Source of the DNA: Starkeya sp. ORNL1
GTDB taxonomy: Bacteria > Pseudomonadota > Alphaproteobacteria > Rhizobiales > Xanthobacteraceae
NCBI RefSeq assembly: GCF_012971745.1
Contig: NZ_CP048834.1
Span: forward strand, 4,092,001-4,156,000
Length of the DNA stretch: 64,000 nucleotides
Reading direction: 5' to 3'
The number at the start of each line of letters is the position of its first letter. Within the stretch, counting starts at the first letter, position 1. The notes beneath the pieces were generated by a model. It was given only the letters and a program-made list of their open reading frames with translations, did no database searches and was not told where the DNA came from. This document shows positions 1 to 9,082 of this stretch, one piece after another. Made by a program: the position numbers and the translations under genes.

Positions 1-1213
1 CATCCTTATGGATCGCCCAAGGCTCGGCGATGATCTGGCCGACCGTCATGAACGGGTTGAGCGAGGCGGTCGGGTCCTGGAATACCACCTGGATCTGCCG
101 GCGGAAGGCGAACATCTCCTCGCGGGTGAAGCCGGCGACATTCTTGCCGCGATAGAGCACCTCGCCTTCGCTCGCCTCCTCGAGGCCAAGTATGGTGCGC
201 GCCAGCGTCGATTTGCCGGAACCGCTCTCGCCGACGATGCCGAGGCTCTCGCCGCGCTTCAGGGCGATGCTGACATCGTCGAGCGCGCGCACGCTTTGCG
301 CCGGCTTGCGGGAGAACAGGCTCGTCACCTCATAGGTCTTGCAGAGGTGGTTCACCGCCAGCAGCGTCTCGCCCTCGCAGGCCTGCGCGTCGGCAAAGCC
401 GTGGCGGCCGGGAACCGCATCGACCAGGCGGCGCGTATAGGGATGCTGCGGGTTGCCGAGCACGTCAGCGACCCTCCCGGTCTCGACGATGCGGCCCTCC
501 TGCATCACCGCGACCCGGTCGGCGACCTCCAGGGCGACGCCGAGATCATGGGTGATGAGCAACAGCCCCATGCCGGTCTCGGCTTGCAGATCCTTCAACA
601 GTTTCAGGATCTGCGCCTGCACGGTGACGTCGAGCGCCGTGGTCGGCTCGTCGGCGATCAGGAGATCGGGCCTGAGCGCGATCGCCATCGCGATCATGAT
701 GCGCTGGCGTTGGCCGCCGGAGAATTGGTGCGGATAGTCGTCGATGCGGCGCGTGGGGTCGGGGATGCCGACGCGCTCCATGAGCCGGATCGAGGCTTCG
801 CGCTCGTTGCCGGCTTCGGCGCCATGGATCTTGAAGATCTCGGCGATCTGCCAGCCGACCGTATAGACCGGATTGAGCGCCGCCAGCGGATCCTGGAAGA
901 TCATCGCGATGTTGCGGCCATTGATGGCGCGTCGGCGCTCGCGCGGGGCGGTGAGCAGATCCTCGCCGCGATAGCGGATGACGCCCGAGCGGATGCGGCC
1001 CGGCGGCATGTCGATCAGGTCCATGATGGCGGAGGCGCTGACGCTCTTGCCGGATCCGCTCTCGCCGAGGATGGCGAGGGTTTCGCCGCGGTCGACATGG
1101 AACGAGACCTTGCGCACCGCCTTCACCACGCCGTAGCGGGTGTCGAAATCGACGCTGAGATTCTCGACCTGGATGAGATGCTCGGCGTGGAGATGTTCGC
1201 TCGCTTCACTCAT
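1..1213 (-). CDS. Peptide-type ABC transporter, fused tandem ATPase (3' end outside window)
   Basis: The 404 visible residues hold one complete ABC ATPase domain and the beginning of a second. Domain 1 has Walker A GESGSGKS at residues 50-57, signature FSGGQRQR and Walker B LLIADEPT. Domain 2 starts near residue 280 with its own GESGSGKST. This is the DppD-DppF fusion common in alphaproteobacteria, usually 540-620 aa, so the C-terminal part lies beyond the left edge. It would energise import through the two permeases encoded just upstream. The ATG overlaps the end of the DppC-like gene by 8 bases, which indicates translational coupling. The nickel/peptide family is clear; the substrate is not. 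Confidence 0.93.
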   Translation of the reverse strand, partial: MSEASEHLHAEHLIQVENLSVDFDTRYGVVKAVRKVSFHVDRGETLAILGESGSGKSVSASAIMDLIDMPPGRIRSGVIRYRGEDLLTAPRERRRAINGRNIAMIFQDPLAALNPVYTVGWQIAEIFKIHGAEAGNEREASIRLMERVGIPDPTRRIDDYPHQFSGGQRQRIMIAMAIALRPDLLIADEPTTALDVTVQAQILKLLKDLQAETGMGLLLITHDLGVALEVADRVAVMQEGRIVETGRVADVLGNPQHPYTRRLVDAVPGRHGFADAQACEGETLLAVNHLCKTYEVTSLFSRKPAQSVRALDDVSIALKRGESLGIVGESGSGKSTLARTILGLEEASEGEVLYRGKNVAGFTREEMFAFRRQIQVVFQDPTASLNPFMTVGQIIAEPWAIHKD

Positions 1214-2168
1214 CGTCGTCCCCCGCGGTCGCGGTCGCCGCGCGGCTCTGCTCCAGCCGCCAGCGCTGCTTGGGATCGGTGGCGATGCGCACCCAGTTGG
1301 AGAGCAGGTTCAGCGCAGTGGTGGTGAGCATGATGGCGAGGCCCGGCCAGAAGGCGAGCCACCAGGCGGAGGACAGGTAATTGCGCCCGTCCGCCACCAT
1401 CAGGCCCCAGCTGATCTCCGGCGGCTGGATGCCGAGGCCGAGGAAGGAGAGGCTGGATTCCGCCAGCATGATGAAGGCGAAGTCGAGCGTCGCCACGGTG
1501 ATCAGCGTCGGCACCACCACCGGCAACATATGGCGCCAGACAATGCGCCATGGGCTCGCGCCCATCACCCGCGCCGCCAAGACGAACATGCGCTCGCGCA
1601 CTTCCAGCACCTCGGCGCGCACGGTGCGCAGATAGACCGGCACGCGGGTGACGGCGAGCACCAGCACCACGTTGGAGACCCGCGGCTCCAGCACATAGAG
1701 CACCACGACGGCGAGCAGCAGCGAGGGGAAGCTCATCAATATGTCGGCGAGCCGCATGATGACGCTGGCAACCCAGCCGCCGCGGAAGCCGGCGATGAGG
1801 CCGAGCGTGGTGCCGATCAGCGCCGAGAGCAGCACCGCGCCGGCCGCCACTGCCATGGTGTTGCGGCTGGCAACCATGATGCGGGCGAGGATGCTGCGCC
1901 CCAGCGTGTCGGCGCCGAGGAAGAACAGCCAGCCCTTGTCCAGCTGGAATGGCGCGGCATTGCGCATGCGCAGATTCATGGTGGTGGCTTCGGGCCCCAC
2001 CAGCATCGGCCCGAAGATCGCACTGAGCACGATGATGGTGAGGAAGATCGCGGCGATGAGCGCCAGCTTGTCGCGCCACAGCATGCGGAACGCGGTGGCG
2101 AGGCCGCTGCGCTCTTTCGGCGTCGTGGTAGTCGTGGGGTTGAGAACGGATGTCATCGTGCGGTTCAT
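1206..2168 (-). CDS. Peptide-type ABC transporter permease (DppC family)
   Basis: This 320-aa integral inner-membrane protein has a hydrophobic N-terminal segment (around residues 30-55) after a basic stretch. An extracytoplasmic insert is followed by the BPD_transp_1 core, with the EAA-like loop around RMFVLAARVMGASPWRIVWRH. Length and layout fit DppC/OppC. It would pair with the DppB-like permease encoded upstream. The two genes are separated by about 200 bases filled mainly by a dispersed palindromic repeat. An alternative ATG lies 12 bases downstream (MTSVLNP), so the exact start is uncertain. Confidence 0.93.
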   Translation of the reverse strand: MNRTMTSVLNPTTTTTPKERSGLATAFRMLWRDKLALIAAIFLTIIVLSAIFGPMLVGPEATTMNLRMRNAAPFQLDKGWLFFLGADTLGRSILARIMVASRNTMAVAAGAVLLSALIGTTLGLIAGFRGGWVASVIMRLADILMSFPSLLLAVVVLYVLEPRVSNVVLVLAVTRVPVYLRTVRAEVLEVRERMFVLAARVMGASPWRIVWRHMLPVVVPTLITVATLDFAFIMLAESSLSFLGLGIQPPEISWGLMVADGRNYLSSAWWLAFWPGLAIMLTTTALNLLSNWVRIATDPKQRWRLEQSRAATATAGDDDE

Positions 2169-2201
2169 CTCTAGCCCTCGGGGTCGAACTCAAAACCAGC
2201 A

Positions 2202-2318
2202 ACCTCATCCTGAGGTGCGAGCGCAGCGAGCCTCGAAGGATGCTGAAGCAGGACGACGGCCATCGGCGGCGAGCATCCTTCGAGGCTCGGGCGTTGCCCG
2301 AGCACCTCAGGATGAGGT
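2202..2318. repeat. Dispersed palindromic repeat, family A copy 1
   Basis: The outer arms CCTCATCCTGAGGTGC and GCACCTCAGGATGAGG are inverted. The inner arms GCCTCGAAGGATGC and GCATCCTTCGAGGC are also inverted. The copy lies between the dppB-like and dppC-like genes of one operon, so it would be transcribed as a long double hairpin. Five further copies, complete or rearranged, occur in the window. Confidence 0.95.
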
Positions 2319-2377
2319 GGTGAAATGGGGAAAGCGAAGGTCGCCGGCTCGAAAGGACTTCTCATCATCGCGCTCCC

Positions 2378-3295
2378 TCAGATGTGCCGGATGCGCGGAT
2401 CGAGCAGCGCGTAGCCGATGTCGATCGCGATGTTCAGCGCGAAGATGGCGACCGCGGTGACCAGCACGGCGGCCTGGAGCACGGCGAAATCGCGATAGGT
2501 GATGGCGTCGATCAGCAGCTTGCCGATGCCGGGGAAGCCGAACACCGTCTCCACCACCACCGCGCCATTGATGATGCCGGCGGCCTGGTCGCCGGCGACC
2601 GTGATCACCGGCAGCATGGCGTTGCGCAGCGCGTGGATGAAGATGATGGCCCGGCTCTTCGCTCCCTTGGCGCGTGCCGTCTTCACATAGGCGGAGGACA
2701 GCGCGCTGATCATCGAGCCGCGCACCACTTGCGCGATCAGCCCGCAAGGGCGCAGCACCAGCACGGCGATGGGCAGCACCCAGTAGCTCGGCCCGCCGGT
2801 GCCGGAGGTCGGCAGCCAGTGCAGGCCGACCGCGAACACCAATATGCCGACGATCGCGACCCAGAAGTTCGGCGCGCTGGCGCTGAGCAGCGACAGGATG
2901 CTCGTGACGCGATCGAAGAAGCCGCCGGGGCGCCAGGCGGCCAGCGCCCCGGTGAGGATGGCGATGGTGAGTGCGATCGCCATGGTGAAGGCGGCGAGCG
3001 TCAGCGTGGTGGGGAAGGCTTCCAGCACCACGGGAAGCGCCGGGCGGGCCTGGCGCAGCGACTCGCCGAAATCGCCACGCGAGATATCCGACAGGAAGCT
3101 GCCGAACTGCACGAAGGCCGGCTGGTCGAAGCCGTGCTGGGCGGAGAACTCGGCACGGATTTCGGCGGTGGCGTCGATCGGGAGATAGAGCGCCGACGGA
3201 TCGCCCGTCAGCCGAGCCAGGAAGAAGACGAGGACGATGAGGCCGATCATCGACAGCGCGCTCTGCCCGACCCGTTTTCCGAGATAGCTGAACAT
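2378..3295 (-). CDS. Peptide-type ABC transporter permease (DppB family)
   Basis: This 305-aa inner-membrane permease opens with the typical DppB N-terminus (MFSYLGKRVGQSALSMIG, then a hydrophobic segment ending FFLARLTGDP). It has the BPD_transp_1 core with the EAA loop around YVKTARAKGAKSRAIIFIHA near residues 205-225. It sits 23 bases downstream of a binding-protein gene and upstream of the DppC-like permease, so it forms half of the heterodimeric channel. Substrate assignment depends on the operon context (PLP enzyme, aldolase and dehydrogenase upstream). Confidence 0.94.
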   Translation of the reverse strand: MFSYLGKRVGQSALSMIGLIVLVFFLARLTGDPSALYLPIDATAEIRAEFSAQHGFDQPAFVQFGSFLSDISRGDFGESLRQARPALPVVLEAFPTTLTLAAFTMAIALTIAILTGALAAWRPGGFFDRVTSILSLLSASAPNFWVAIVGILVFAVGLHWLPTSGTGGPSYWVLPIAVLVLRPCGLIAQVVRGSMISALSSAYVKTARAKGAKSRAIIFIHALRNAMLPVITVAGDQAAGIINGAVVVETVFGFPGIGKLLIDAITYRDFAVLQAAVLVTAVAIFALNIAIDIGYALLDPRIRHI

Positions 3296-3318
3296 GGCTT
3301 TCTCCCGATCGCGCCGGC

Positions 3319-4842
3319 TTACGACTTCGGCTTGAAGCGGATGGTGGCGATCTGCAGCTCGTTATTGGTCAGCGCGTTCGGCTTGAACTCGATGCGCGGG
3401 CCGACACGGGCATTGCCGACGAGGTGGAACAGCATCACGTCCGGCACGATGTCCTTGGTGATGCGGCGGAACGCCTGCTGGTAGAGGTCGCGGCGCCTGT
3501 CGCCGGTGGCCTGGCCGCCTTCCACGATGAGCGCGTCGAGCTGGGGATCGGCCAGCTCGCTCTGGCCGCCCTTCGAGGAGTATTTGAAGAACAGCGTGAA
3601 GACCGCGTCGCCGCTGGCATTGTCGTGCAGGTTCAGGAACATGCTGGCGGGACGGTCGGCTGGATGCGGGGCGCTGACCAGCTTTATGAACTGCGCCTTC
3701 TCGATCATCTGGGTCTTCACATTGAGGCCGACCGCCTGCCACATCTGGGCCAGCGCGCTCATCACGTCCGGCAGGTTCGGCAGGAAGCCGGGACGGCCGA
3801 ACAGCGTCAGCTCGCGGTCGACCGGCACGCCGTCGGCCTTGGCGGCCGCGATCAGCTTCTTGGCCGCATCGGGATCATAGGGCCAGGGCTTGAGGTCCGG
3901 CGCGTAGCCGTTGATGAAGGGCAGCACCAGCTGGCTCGCCGGCTGCACGTCCTTGGAGAGGATGGTGCCGATGAAGGCCTGGCGGTCGACGGCGAGGTTC
4001 AGCGCCTTGCGCACCCGCATGTCGTTCAGCGGCGGCACGTTGTTCGCTAGCACCACCTGCGCGGTGTCGGTGTTGAGATAGCTGACATCGGTCTTCGTGT
4101 TGGTGGCGTCCTGCACCGCGATATAGGGCGCGAGGTCGGCCTCCCCGGTCGTCACCATCGCCGCCGCCACGGCGGATTCGCCACGATAGACGAAGATGGC
4201 GCGCTCGACCTCGGGCTTGGCGCCCCAATAGCCGTCAAAGCGTTCCAGCGTCACCTTCTGGCCCGGCTGCCAATCCTTGAACACATAGGGGCCGGTGCCG
4301 ACCGGGTTCTTCACCGACTGGTCCACCGGGGTCGAGGCCGGCACCACGGTCATGGTCGACAGTAGCGTCGGCAGGATCGGCTGCGGCGGCGTGGTGGCGA
4401 TCTCGATGGTCTCGGCATCGATCACCTTCGGGGTGAGGGTGACGCCGCCGAAGAATTTCTGGCGGTTGATGCAGTCGAGCTTGGGGTTCAGCGTGCGGTC
4501 GATGGAGCGCGCCACCGCATTGGCGTCGAACGGGCTGCCATCGTGGAACGTCACCCCGGTGCGTAGCTTGAGGCGCCAGGTATTGGCGTCGAGCTGCTGC
4601 CAGGAGGTGGCGAGGCGCGGCTGGATCGAGCCGTCCTCCGCCTTCAATTCGGTCAGCGTCTCGGTGACGTTCTGCTTGATGATGCGGCCGACATCGTTGC
4701 GCGCCGAGCGGCAGGGATCGAGATTGTCGATCGAGTCCGGCACCACGATGGTGATGTCCTTCGACGCGTCGGCGAAAGCGGGGCCGGCGGCCAGCCACAG
4801 CGTGGCGGCGATCGCGGCACCAGGCAAAATCCAGTGTCTCAT
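3319..4842 (-). CDS. Peptide-type ABC transporter substrate-binding protein 1
   Basis: This is a periplasmic family 5 solute-binding protein (SBP_bac_5) of 507 aa. The ATG was chosen because GGGAGGAG precedes it and it gives a clean Sec signal peptide (MRHWILPGAAIAATLWLAAG, cleaved near AFA). The mature part shows family landmarks such as TWRLKLRTGVTFHDGSPFDA and GTGPYVFKDWQPG. It is a close paralogue of the protein encoded immediately upstream; the C-termini align almost continuously (LYQQAF, VPDVMLFH, R-x-P). Tandem binding proteins feeding one permease pair suggest two related ligands. A longer in-frame extension into the upstream repeat is very unlikely to be translated. Confidence 0.93.
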   Translation of the reverse strand: MRHWILPGAAIAATLWLAAGPAFADASKDITIVVPDSIDNLDPCRSARNDVGRIIKQNVTETLTELKAEDGSIQPRLATSWQQLDANTWRLKLRTGVTFHDGSPFDANAVARSIDRTLNPKLDCINRQKFFGGVTLTPKVIDAETIEIATTPPQPILPTLLSTMTVVPASTPVDQSVKNPVGTGPYVFKDWQPGQKVTLERFDGYWGAKPEVERAIFVYRGESAVAAAMVTTGEADLAPYIAVQDATNTKTDVSYLNTDTAQVVLANNVPPLNDMRVRKALNLAVDRQAFIGTILSKDVQPASQLVLPFINGYAPDLKPWPYDPDAAKKLIAAAKADGVPVDRELTLFGRPGFLPNLPDVMSALAQMWQAVGLNVKTQMIEKAQFIKLVSAPHPADRPASMFLNLHDNASGDAVFTLFFKYSSKGGQSELADPQLDALIVEGGQATGDRRRDLYQQAFRRITKDIVPDVMLFHLVGNARVGPRIEFKPNALTNNELQIATIRFKPKS

Positions 4843-4939
4843 GGTCTCCTCCCGGAAAGCTGTTCTGTTGGTTTTTGATTTGGTCTGGTCTGTCCGGCCG
4901 GCCTTGGCGTGCCGGTCGGACAGGGAAGATTTCAGAGCC

Positions 4940-5052
4940 ACCTCATCCTGAGGTGCTCGGGCAAAGCCCGAGCCTCGAAGGATGCCCAAGCCGATGGCCG
5001 TTCTCCTGCTTCAGCATCCTTCGAGGCCGCCGATGGCGGCACCTCAGGATGA
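4940..5052. repeat. Dispersed palindromic repeat, family A copy 2
   Basis: It has the same architecture as the copy at 2202-2318: a CCTCATCCTGAGGTGC arm, an inner GCCTCGAAGGATG arm, the inverted inner arm, then GGCACCTCAGGATGA. It separates the two tandem binding-protein genes and could set differential expression by stabilising or terminating the mRNA. Confidence 0.94.
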
Positions 5053-5066
5053 CGTCCCCGAAAGAC

Positions 5067-6584
5067 TCAGGACGACTTGAACTTGATCTGGGCGAGTTGC
5101 AGCTCGCTATTGGTCGAGATGCTCGGCCGGTAGATCAGGCGCGGATTGACCCTTGTGTAGCCGACCATGTGGAACAGCATGACATCCGGCACCACCACCT
5201 GCTGGATCCGGGCGAAAGCCTGCTGGTAGAGCTCGCGCCGCTTCGGATTGGTGGAGGCGGTGCCTTCCTTGATCAGCCGGTCGAGGTCGGGATCTGCCGA
5301 GTCCGACTGGGCGCCAGAGGACGAGTATTTGTAGAGGATGGTGAAGGAGGCATCGCCGGTGTTGTTGTCGTGCTGGTCGATCACCAAGGTCGGCGGACGA
5401 TCCGGCGCATAGGGCTTGGTGCCGAGCTTCAGCACCTGCGCCACTTCCAGCATCTGCAGCTTCACGTTCAGACCGGCCTCGCCCCACATCTGGGTCAGGG
5501 CTTCCATGGTCTCGGTGACATTGGGGAAGATGTTGGTGCGGCTGATGAGCCGGATTTCCTTGTCCACCGGCACGCCGTCGGCCTTGGCGGCGGCGAGCAG
5601 CTTCTTGGCCTCGGCAAGGTCATAGGGCCACGGCTTGAGGTCGGTGTTGTAGCCATTGGTGCCCGGCACCACGAGCTGCGAGGCCGGGATGACGTCCTTG
5701 CTCAATATGCTGCCGCGGAAGGCCTCGCGGTTGATGGCGAGGTTCAGCGCCTTGCGCACCCGCACGTCGTTCAGCGGCGGCTGGTCGGCGCCGATGCGGA
5801 TGCGGCTGGTCTCCGAGTTCGGATAAGCGAAGTCGGTCGCCGGGTTGGTGGCATCCTGGATGGCGATGGTCGGCGCGATGTCGGCCTCGCCGGTCGCCAC
5901 CATCGCCGCCTGCACGGCGGATTCGGTGCGCCAGACATAGGTTGCGCGCTCGACCGCCGGCTTGTCGCCCCAATAGCCCTCGAAGCGGTCCAGCACGATC
6001 TTCTGGCCGGGATCCCAGGTGCTCATCACATAGGGGCCGGTGCCGGCCGGCTTGCGGCTGGCCTCGCCCAGCTTGGTGTTGGGCGAGGTGATGGTCATGG
6101 TGGTGAGCACGGTCGGCAGGATCGGCTGTGCCGGATCGGTGGTGATGTCGAGCGTATAGGGATCGACCACCTTGAAGCTGAACTTCGTGCTGCCGAAGAA
6201 CTTGTTGCGCACCATGCAGGTGAGCGCGGTGTCCATGGTGCGGTTGATCGAATAGACCACCGCATCGGCATTGAACGGCGCGCCGTCATGGAATTTGACG
6301 CCCTCGCGCAGCTTGAAGCGCCAGGTGGTGTCGTCGAGCCGCTCCCACGAGGTGGCGAGGCGCGGCTTGATGGTGCCGGTGTCGAAATCGAGCTCGGTCA
6401 GCGTCTCGGTGACGTTCTGCTTGACGACGCGGCCCACGGTCGAGACTGCGGACTGGCACGGCTCGACGGTCTGCAGCGCTTCAGGCAGGACGATGGTGAC
6501 CGAGCGCGCCGGATTCTGCGCGTAGAGATGCGTGGGTACAAACGCCATGGACAGTGCCATGGCCAGCACGGGCGATAACTTCAC
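5067..6584 (-). CDS. Peptide-type ABC transporter substrate-binding protein 2
   Basis: This is a 505-aa family 5 solute-binding protein. I chose a GTG start because GGGAGGAGG stands just before it and the resulting N-terminus is a normal Sec signal (hydrophobic core SPVLAMALSMAFV, cleavage near LYAQ). An upstream in-frame ATG would put 24 polar residues in front of the signal. Landmarks are TWRFKLREGVKFHDGAPFNA and GTGPYVMSTWDPGQK. It is a paralogue of the next gene and shares the same C-terminal signature (ELYQQAF, VVPDVMLFHM). It follows the PLP-enzyme gene by about 100 bases. Confidence 0.92.
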   Translation of the reverse strand: MKLSPVLAMALSMAFVPTHLYAQNPARSVTIVLPEALQTVEPCQSAVSTVGRVVKQNVTETLTELDFDTGTIKPRLATSWERLDDTTWRFKLREGVKFHDGAPFNADAVVYSINRTMDTALTCMVRNKFFGSTKFSFKVVDPYTLDITTDPAQPILPTVLTTMTITSPNTKLGEASRKPAGTGPYVMSTWDPGQKIVLDRFEGYWGDKPAVERATYVWRTESAVQAAMVATGEADIAPTIAIQDATNPATDFAYPNSETSRIRIGADQPPLNDVRVRKALNLAINREAFRGSILSKDVIPASQLVVPGTNGYNTDLKPWPYDLAEAKKLLAAAKADGVPVDKEIRLISRTNIFPNVTETMEALTQMWGEAGLNVKLQMLEVAQVLKLGTKPYAPDRPPTLVIDQHDNNTGDASFTILYKYSSSGAQSDSADPDLDRLIKEGTASTNPKRRELYQQAFARIQQVVVPDVMLFHMVGYTRVNPRLIYRPSISTNSELQLAQIKFKSS

Positions 6585-6686
6585 GGCCTCCTCCCAGGGT
6601 GGCGTTTCTCTTTGATAAGTCGGCTTCGTTTTTTCGAAGCTCGGTATTCGCGGCACGAAATTCCTGTGGTCTCGCGCGAGAGGCGA

Positions 6687-7892
6687 TCACCAGCCGTTGA
6701 AGCGTGGCCACACCGCCTCGACCGCGCGCGAGCCGGTCGCGACGACGTGGTAGCGGTCATGTTGCGCCGAGGTGGCGCAGGCATGGTTGGGCAGGATGCG
6801 GACGCGCTCGCCGATCTGCAGCGGCACAATGCCGTCTGCACTGAGCGAGCCGACGATGCCGTGCTCCTGGTTGACGCCGGTGACGGCGAGGCCGGGCAGC
6901 ACATGGCCGTCGAGGTCGCAGACTGCGCCATAGTTCGGCTGGCCCTCGCGCAGGCTGCGGCCGAGATCGCGCGACAGCGCCATCCAGCCGGCATCGATGA
7001 TCGCCTTGCCATCGCCGCGCCGGCCGATCACCGTTGCCAGCACCGAGACGGCGATGTCCTCCGCGCGGCAGACGCCGAGGCCGGCCATCACCAGATCGAA
7101 GAACACATAGACGCCGGCGCGGACTTCGCTGACGCCCTCGAAATTGCGCCCGAACAGCGCCGTCGGCGTCGAGCCGACGCTGACACCGGGGCAAAGCAGG
7201 CCGGCGGCGCGGATCTGGGCGGCGGCACCGACTGCGGCGCGGCGCTCCTGCTCGGCGGCGGCGGCGAGGTCGTCCGCGCCGCCCATGCCATTATAGGATT
7301 CGCCGGCATGGGTGAGCACGCCGCGCAGCGGCACGCCGCCCTGCTGCAGCGCCCGCGCCACTGTGAGGATCGCGGGATCGTCGCTCTTCAGCCCGCCGCG
7401 ATGGTCGTCGCAATCGATCTCGATCCAGCACGGCAGCGGCACGCCGGTCTCGCGGGACGTCGCCGCGACCAGCCGGGCCTGCTCCACGCTGTCGAGCAGC
7501 AGTGCGAGATCGACGCCGCGGCGGCGCAGCGCAACCGCGCGGTCGAGCTTGTCGGCGGAAATGCCGACCGCATAGATCATGTCGGTGAGGCCGGCGCCCG
7601 CGAACTGCTCGGCTTCCTTCAAGGTCGACACCGTGGCCGGGCCACCGCTCGATGCGAGCAGCGCGTGCGCCACCTCGATCGACTTGGCGGTCTTCAGATG
7701 CGGGCGCAGCAGCACGTCGTGGGGTGCGAGCTGCCGGCGCATGCGGGCGATGTTGGCGTCCATGCGGTCGCGATCAAGCACCAGCGCCGGGGTCGCCAGA
7801 TCGTCGAGCCGCACCAGGATGGCCGCGTCTGCGGCGCCGGGGCGGTCGAGAACGAGCGAAGTGTCGCGGGCGTCCCTCATGACGTTCAGCAT
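6687..7892 (-). CDS. DSD1-family PLP enzyme (D-serine dehydratase / D-threonine aldolase-like)
   Basis: This 401-aa fold-type III PLP enzyme has an alanine-racemase-like N-terminal barrel. RPHLKTAKS at residues 63-71 places the Schiff-base lysine at K67. The C-terminal metal motif is H370-A-C372 in NHACATSAQHDRY. To my knowledge eukaryotic-type D-serine dehydratases bind zinc through His-x-Cys, whereas characterised D-threonine aldolases use His-x-Asp, so the motif leans to a dehydratase or a D-hydroxyaspartate enzyme. It would convert a D-3-hydroxyamino acid delivered by the importer encoded downstream. A LysR-type operator lies 48 bases upstream of its start. Confidence 0.88.
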   Translation of the reverse strand: MLNVMRDARDTSLVLDRPGAADAAILVRLDDLATPALVLDRDRMDANIARMRRQLAPHDVLLRPHLKTAKSIEVAHALLASSGGPATVSTLKEAEQFAGAGLTDMIYAVGISADKLDRAVALRRRGVDLALLLDSVEQARLVAATSRETGVPLPCWIEIDCDDHRGGLKSDDPAILTVARALQQGGVPLRGVLTHAGESYNGMGGADDLAAAAEQERRAAVGAAAQIRAAGLLCPGVSVGSTPTALFGRNFEGVSEVRAGVYVFFDLVMAGLGVCRAEDIAVSVLATVIGRRGDGKAIIDAGWMALSRDLGRSLREGQPNYGAVCDLDGHVLPGLAVTGVNQEHGIVGSLSADGIVPLQIGERVRILPNHACATSAQHDRYHVVATGSRAVEAVWPRFNGW

Positions 7893-7939
7893 GTCCCAGG
7901 TCGGGGGCAGGCAACAATTCCGCCCGCGGTGACTATTCG

Positions 7940-7957
7940 ATTAAGTCCAGCCTTAAT
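7940..7957. promoter_or_regulatory. Candidate LysR operator ATTAAG-N6-CTTAAT
   Basis: ATTAAG TCCAGC CTTAAT is a perfect 6-bp inverted repeat with a 6-base spacer, upstream of the DSD1-family gene. The same arms and spacing recur at 10047-10064, beside the LysR gene. The shared arms suggest one regulator acting at both promoters. Confidence 0.72.
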
Positions 7958-8003
7958 GCCAGAGGCCGCATCGCCCGGCGTATACCGCATATCAGTAGGT
8001 GGC

Positions 8004-9068
8004 TTAAGGACATGCCGCGGGCGCGAGATTAAACTCGAGGCCGACCAGCTCGCCGACCTTTCGCAGTTCCGCCACCGCCCCGAGCGACAGCGGTATGCCG
8101 TCGCGCCGCCGCTCGACCTCGCAGAGGCTGGCGCGCTCGCCCGGATAGCGCGCCTCCTCGCCCGATGCCGTGGCGTAGGTGGTCAGCCATTGCGCGACAT
8201 GGGCGTCGAACGCCGCGCGGCCCACCACCCGATCCGGATTGATGACCAGCAGGAAGGCGCTGACATTGCCCGCCGCGCTCGTGGCCCCGAAGGTCGCCGC
8301 GCTTTCGGCGGTGCGCGAGGCGGAGAGGCTGCCGGCCAGTATCTGCACCATCATGGCGAGCCCGATGCCCTTGTGGCCGGCCATGGGCAGCATCGCGCCC
8401 TTGAGCGCCACCATCGGATCGGTGGTCGGGAGGCCGTCCGGGCCGATCGACCAGCCTTCCGGGATCGGCGTCTTGTCGCGTGCGGCCTGGAGCACGTTGC
8501 CGCGCGCCACGATGCTGGTCGCCATGTCGAACACCAGCGGCTGCCCTTCCGCCACCGGCGCGGCGAAGGCGATCGGGTTGTTGCCGATGGCGGCGCCGGA
8601 GGCGCCCTCCAGCGCCATCAAGGGCGGCGTCTCCTGGCACAGCACGGCGATCATGCCCTGCTCGGCGGCCGGCAGCACGAACAGGCCGAGCGCGGCGAGA
8701 TGGCCGCTATTGCGGATGATGCCCATCACCACCGGCTGCGAACGGGCGAGTTCCACCGCCCGCTCGACCGCGAAGCTGGCCACCACCTGGCCGAGCCCGC
8801 GATCGCCATCGACATGCAGCACGCCCTCGCGGACCTCGGCGCGGGGATGCGCCGCGGCATTCACCTCGCCGGAACGCAGCTTCTCCAGATAGGGCATCAC
8901 CCGCATCACGCCGTGGGTGTCGATGCCCCGAAGATTGGTGCGCACCAGCACCGCCGCGGTCTGGCGGGCGTCCACCTCCGGCACGCGAGCCCGGGCAAAC
9001 ACCGCCGCGACCCAATCCTCCAGCGCCGGTGCCGCCACATGCACCGTGCCCGCCGCATTCACATTCAT
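8004..9068 (-). CDS. Ldh2-family (malate/L-lactate/ureidoglycolate type) NAD(P)H-dependent dehydrogenase
   Basis: This 354-aa cytoplasmic oxidoreductase belongs to the Ldh_2 (YlbC/YiaK/DpkA) family. Signatures are TNLRGIDTHGV near residue 45, whose His is the catalytic acid/base in the family, then GQVVASFAVERAVELAR, IRNSGHLAALG and AIGNNPIAFAAP. Family members reduce 2-oxo acids or cyclic imines. Here it is 14 bases downstream of an HpcH/HpaI aldolase gene, so a 2-oxo or 2-hydroxy acid made or used by that aldolase is a reasonable substrate. The ATG was chosen by position after the aldolase stop and by the family N-terminus; the longer in-frame extension overlaps the aldolase gene. Confidence 0.9.
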   Translation of the reverse strand: MNVNAAGTVHVAAPALEDWVAAVFARARVPEVDARQTAAVLVRTNLRGIDTHGVMRVMPYLEKLRSGEVNAAAHPRAEVREGVLHVDGDRGLGQVVASFAVERAVELARSQPVVMGIIRNSGHLAALGLFVLPAAEQGMIAVLCQETPPLMALEGASGAAIGNNPIAFAAPVAEGQPLVFDMATSIVARGNVLQAARDKTPIPEGWSIGPDGLPTTDPMVALKGAMLPMAGHKGIGLAMMVQILAGSLSASRTAESAATFGATSAAGNVSAFLLVINPDRVVGRAAFDAHVAQWLTTYATASGEEARYPGERASLCEVERRRDGIPLSLGAVAELRKVGELVGLEFNLAPAACP

Positions 9069-9082
9069 CGTAATCCCTCGCC

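Noticed and set aside
8..2174. Long plus-strand open frames opposite the dpp-like genes
   Set aside because: They are His/Arg/Asp-rich translations of the antisense of clear ABC genes, a GC-rich third-position artefact.
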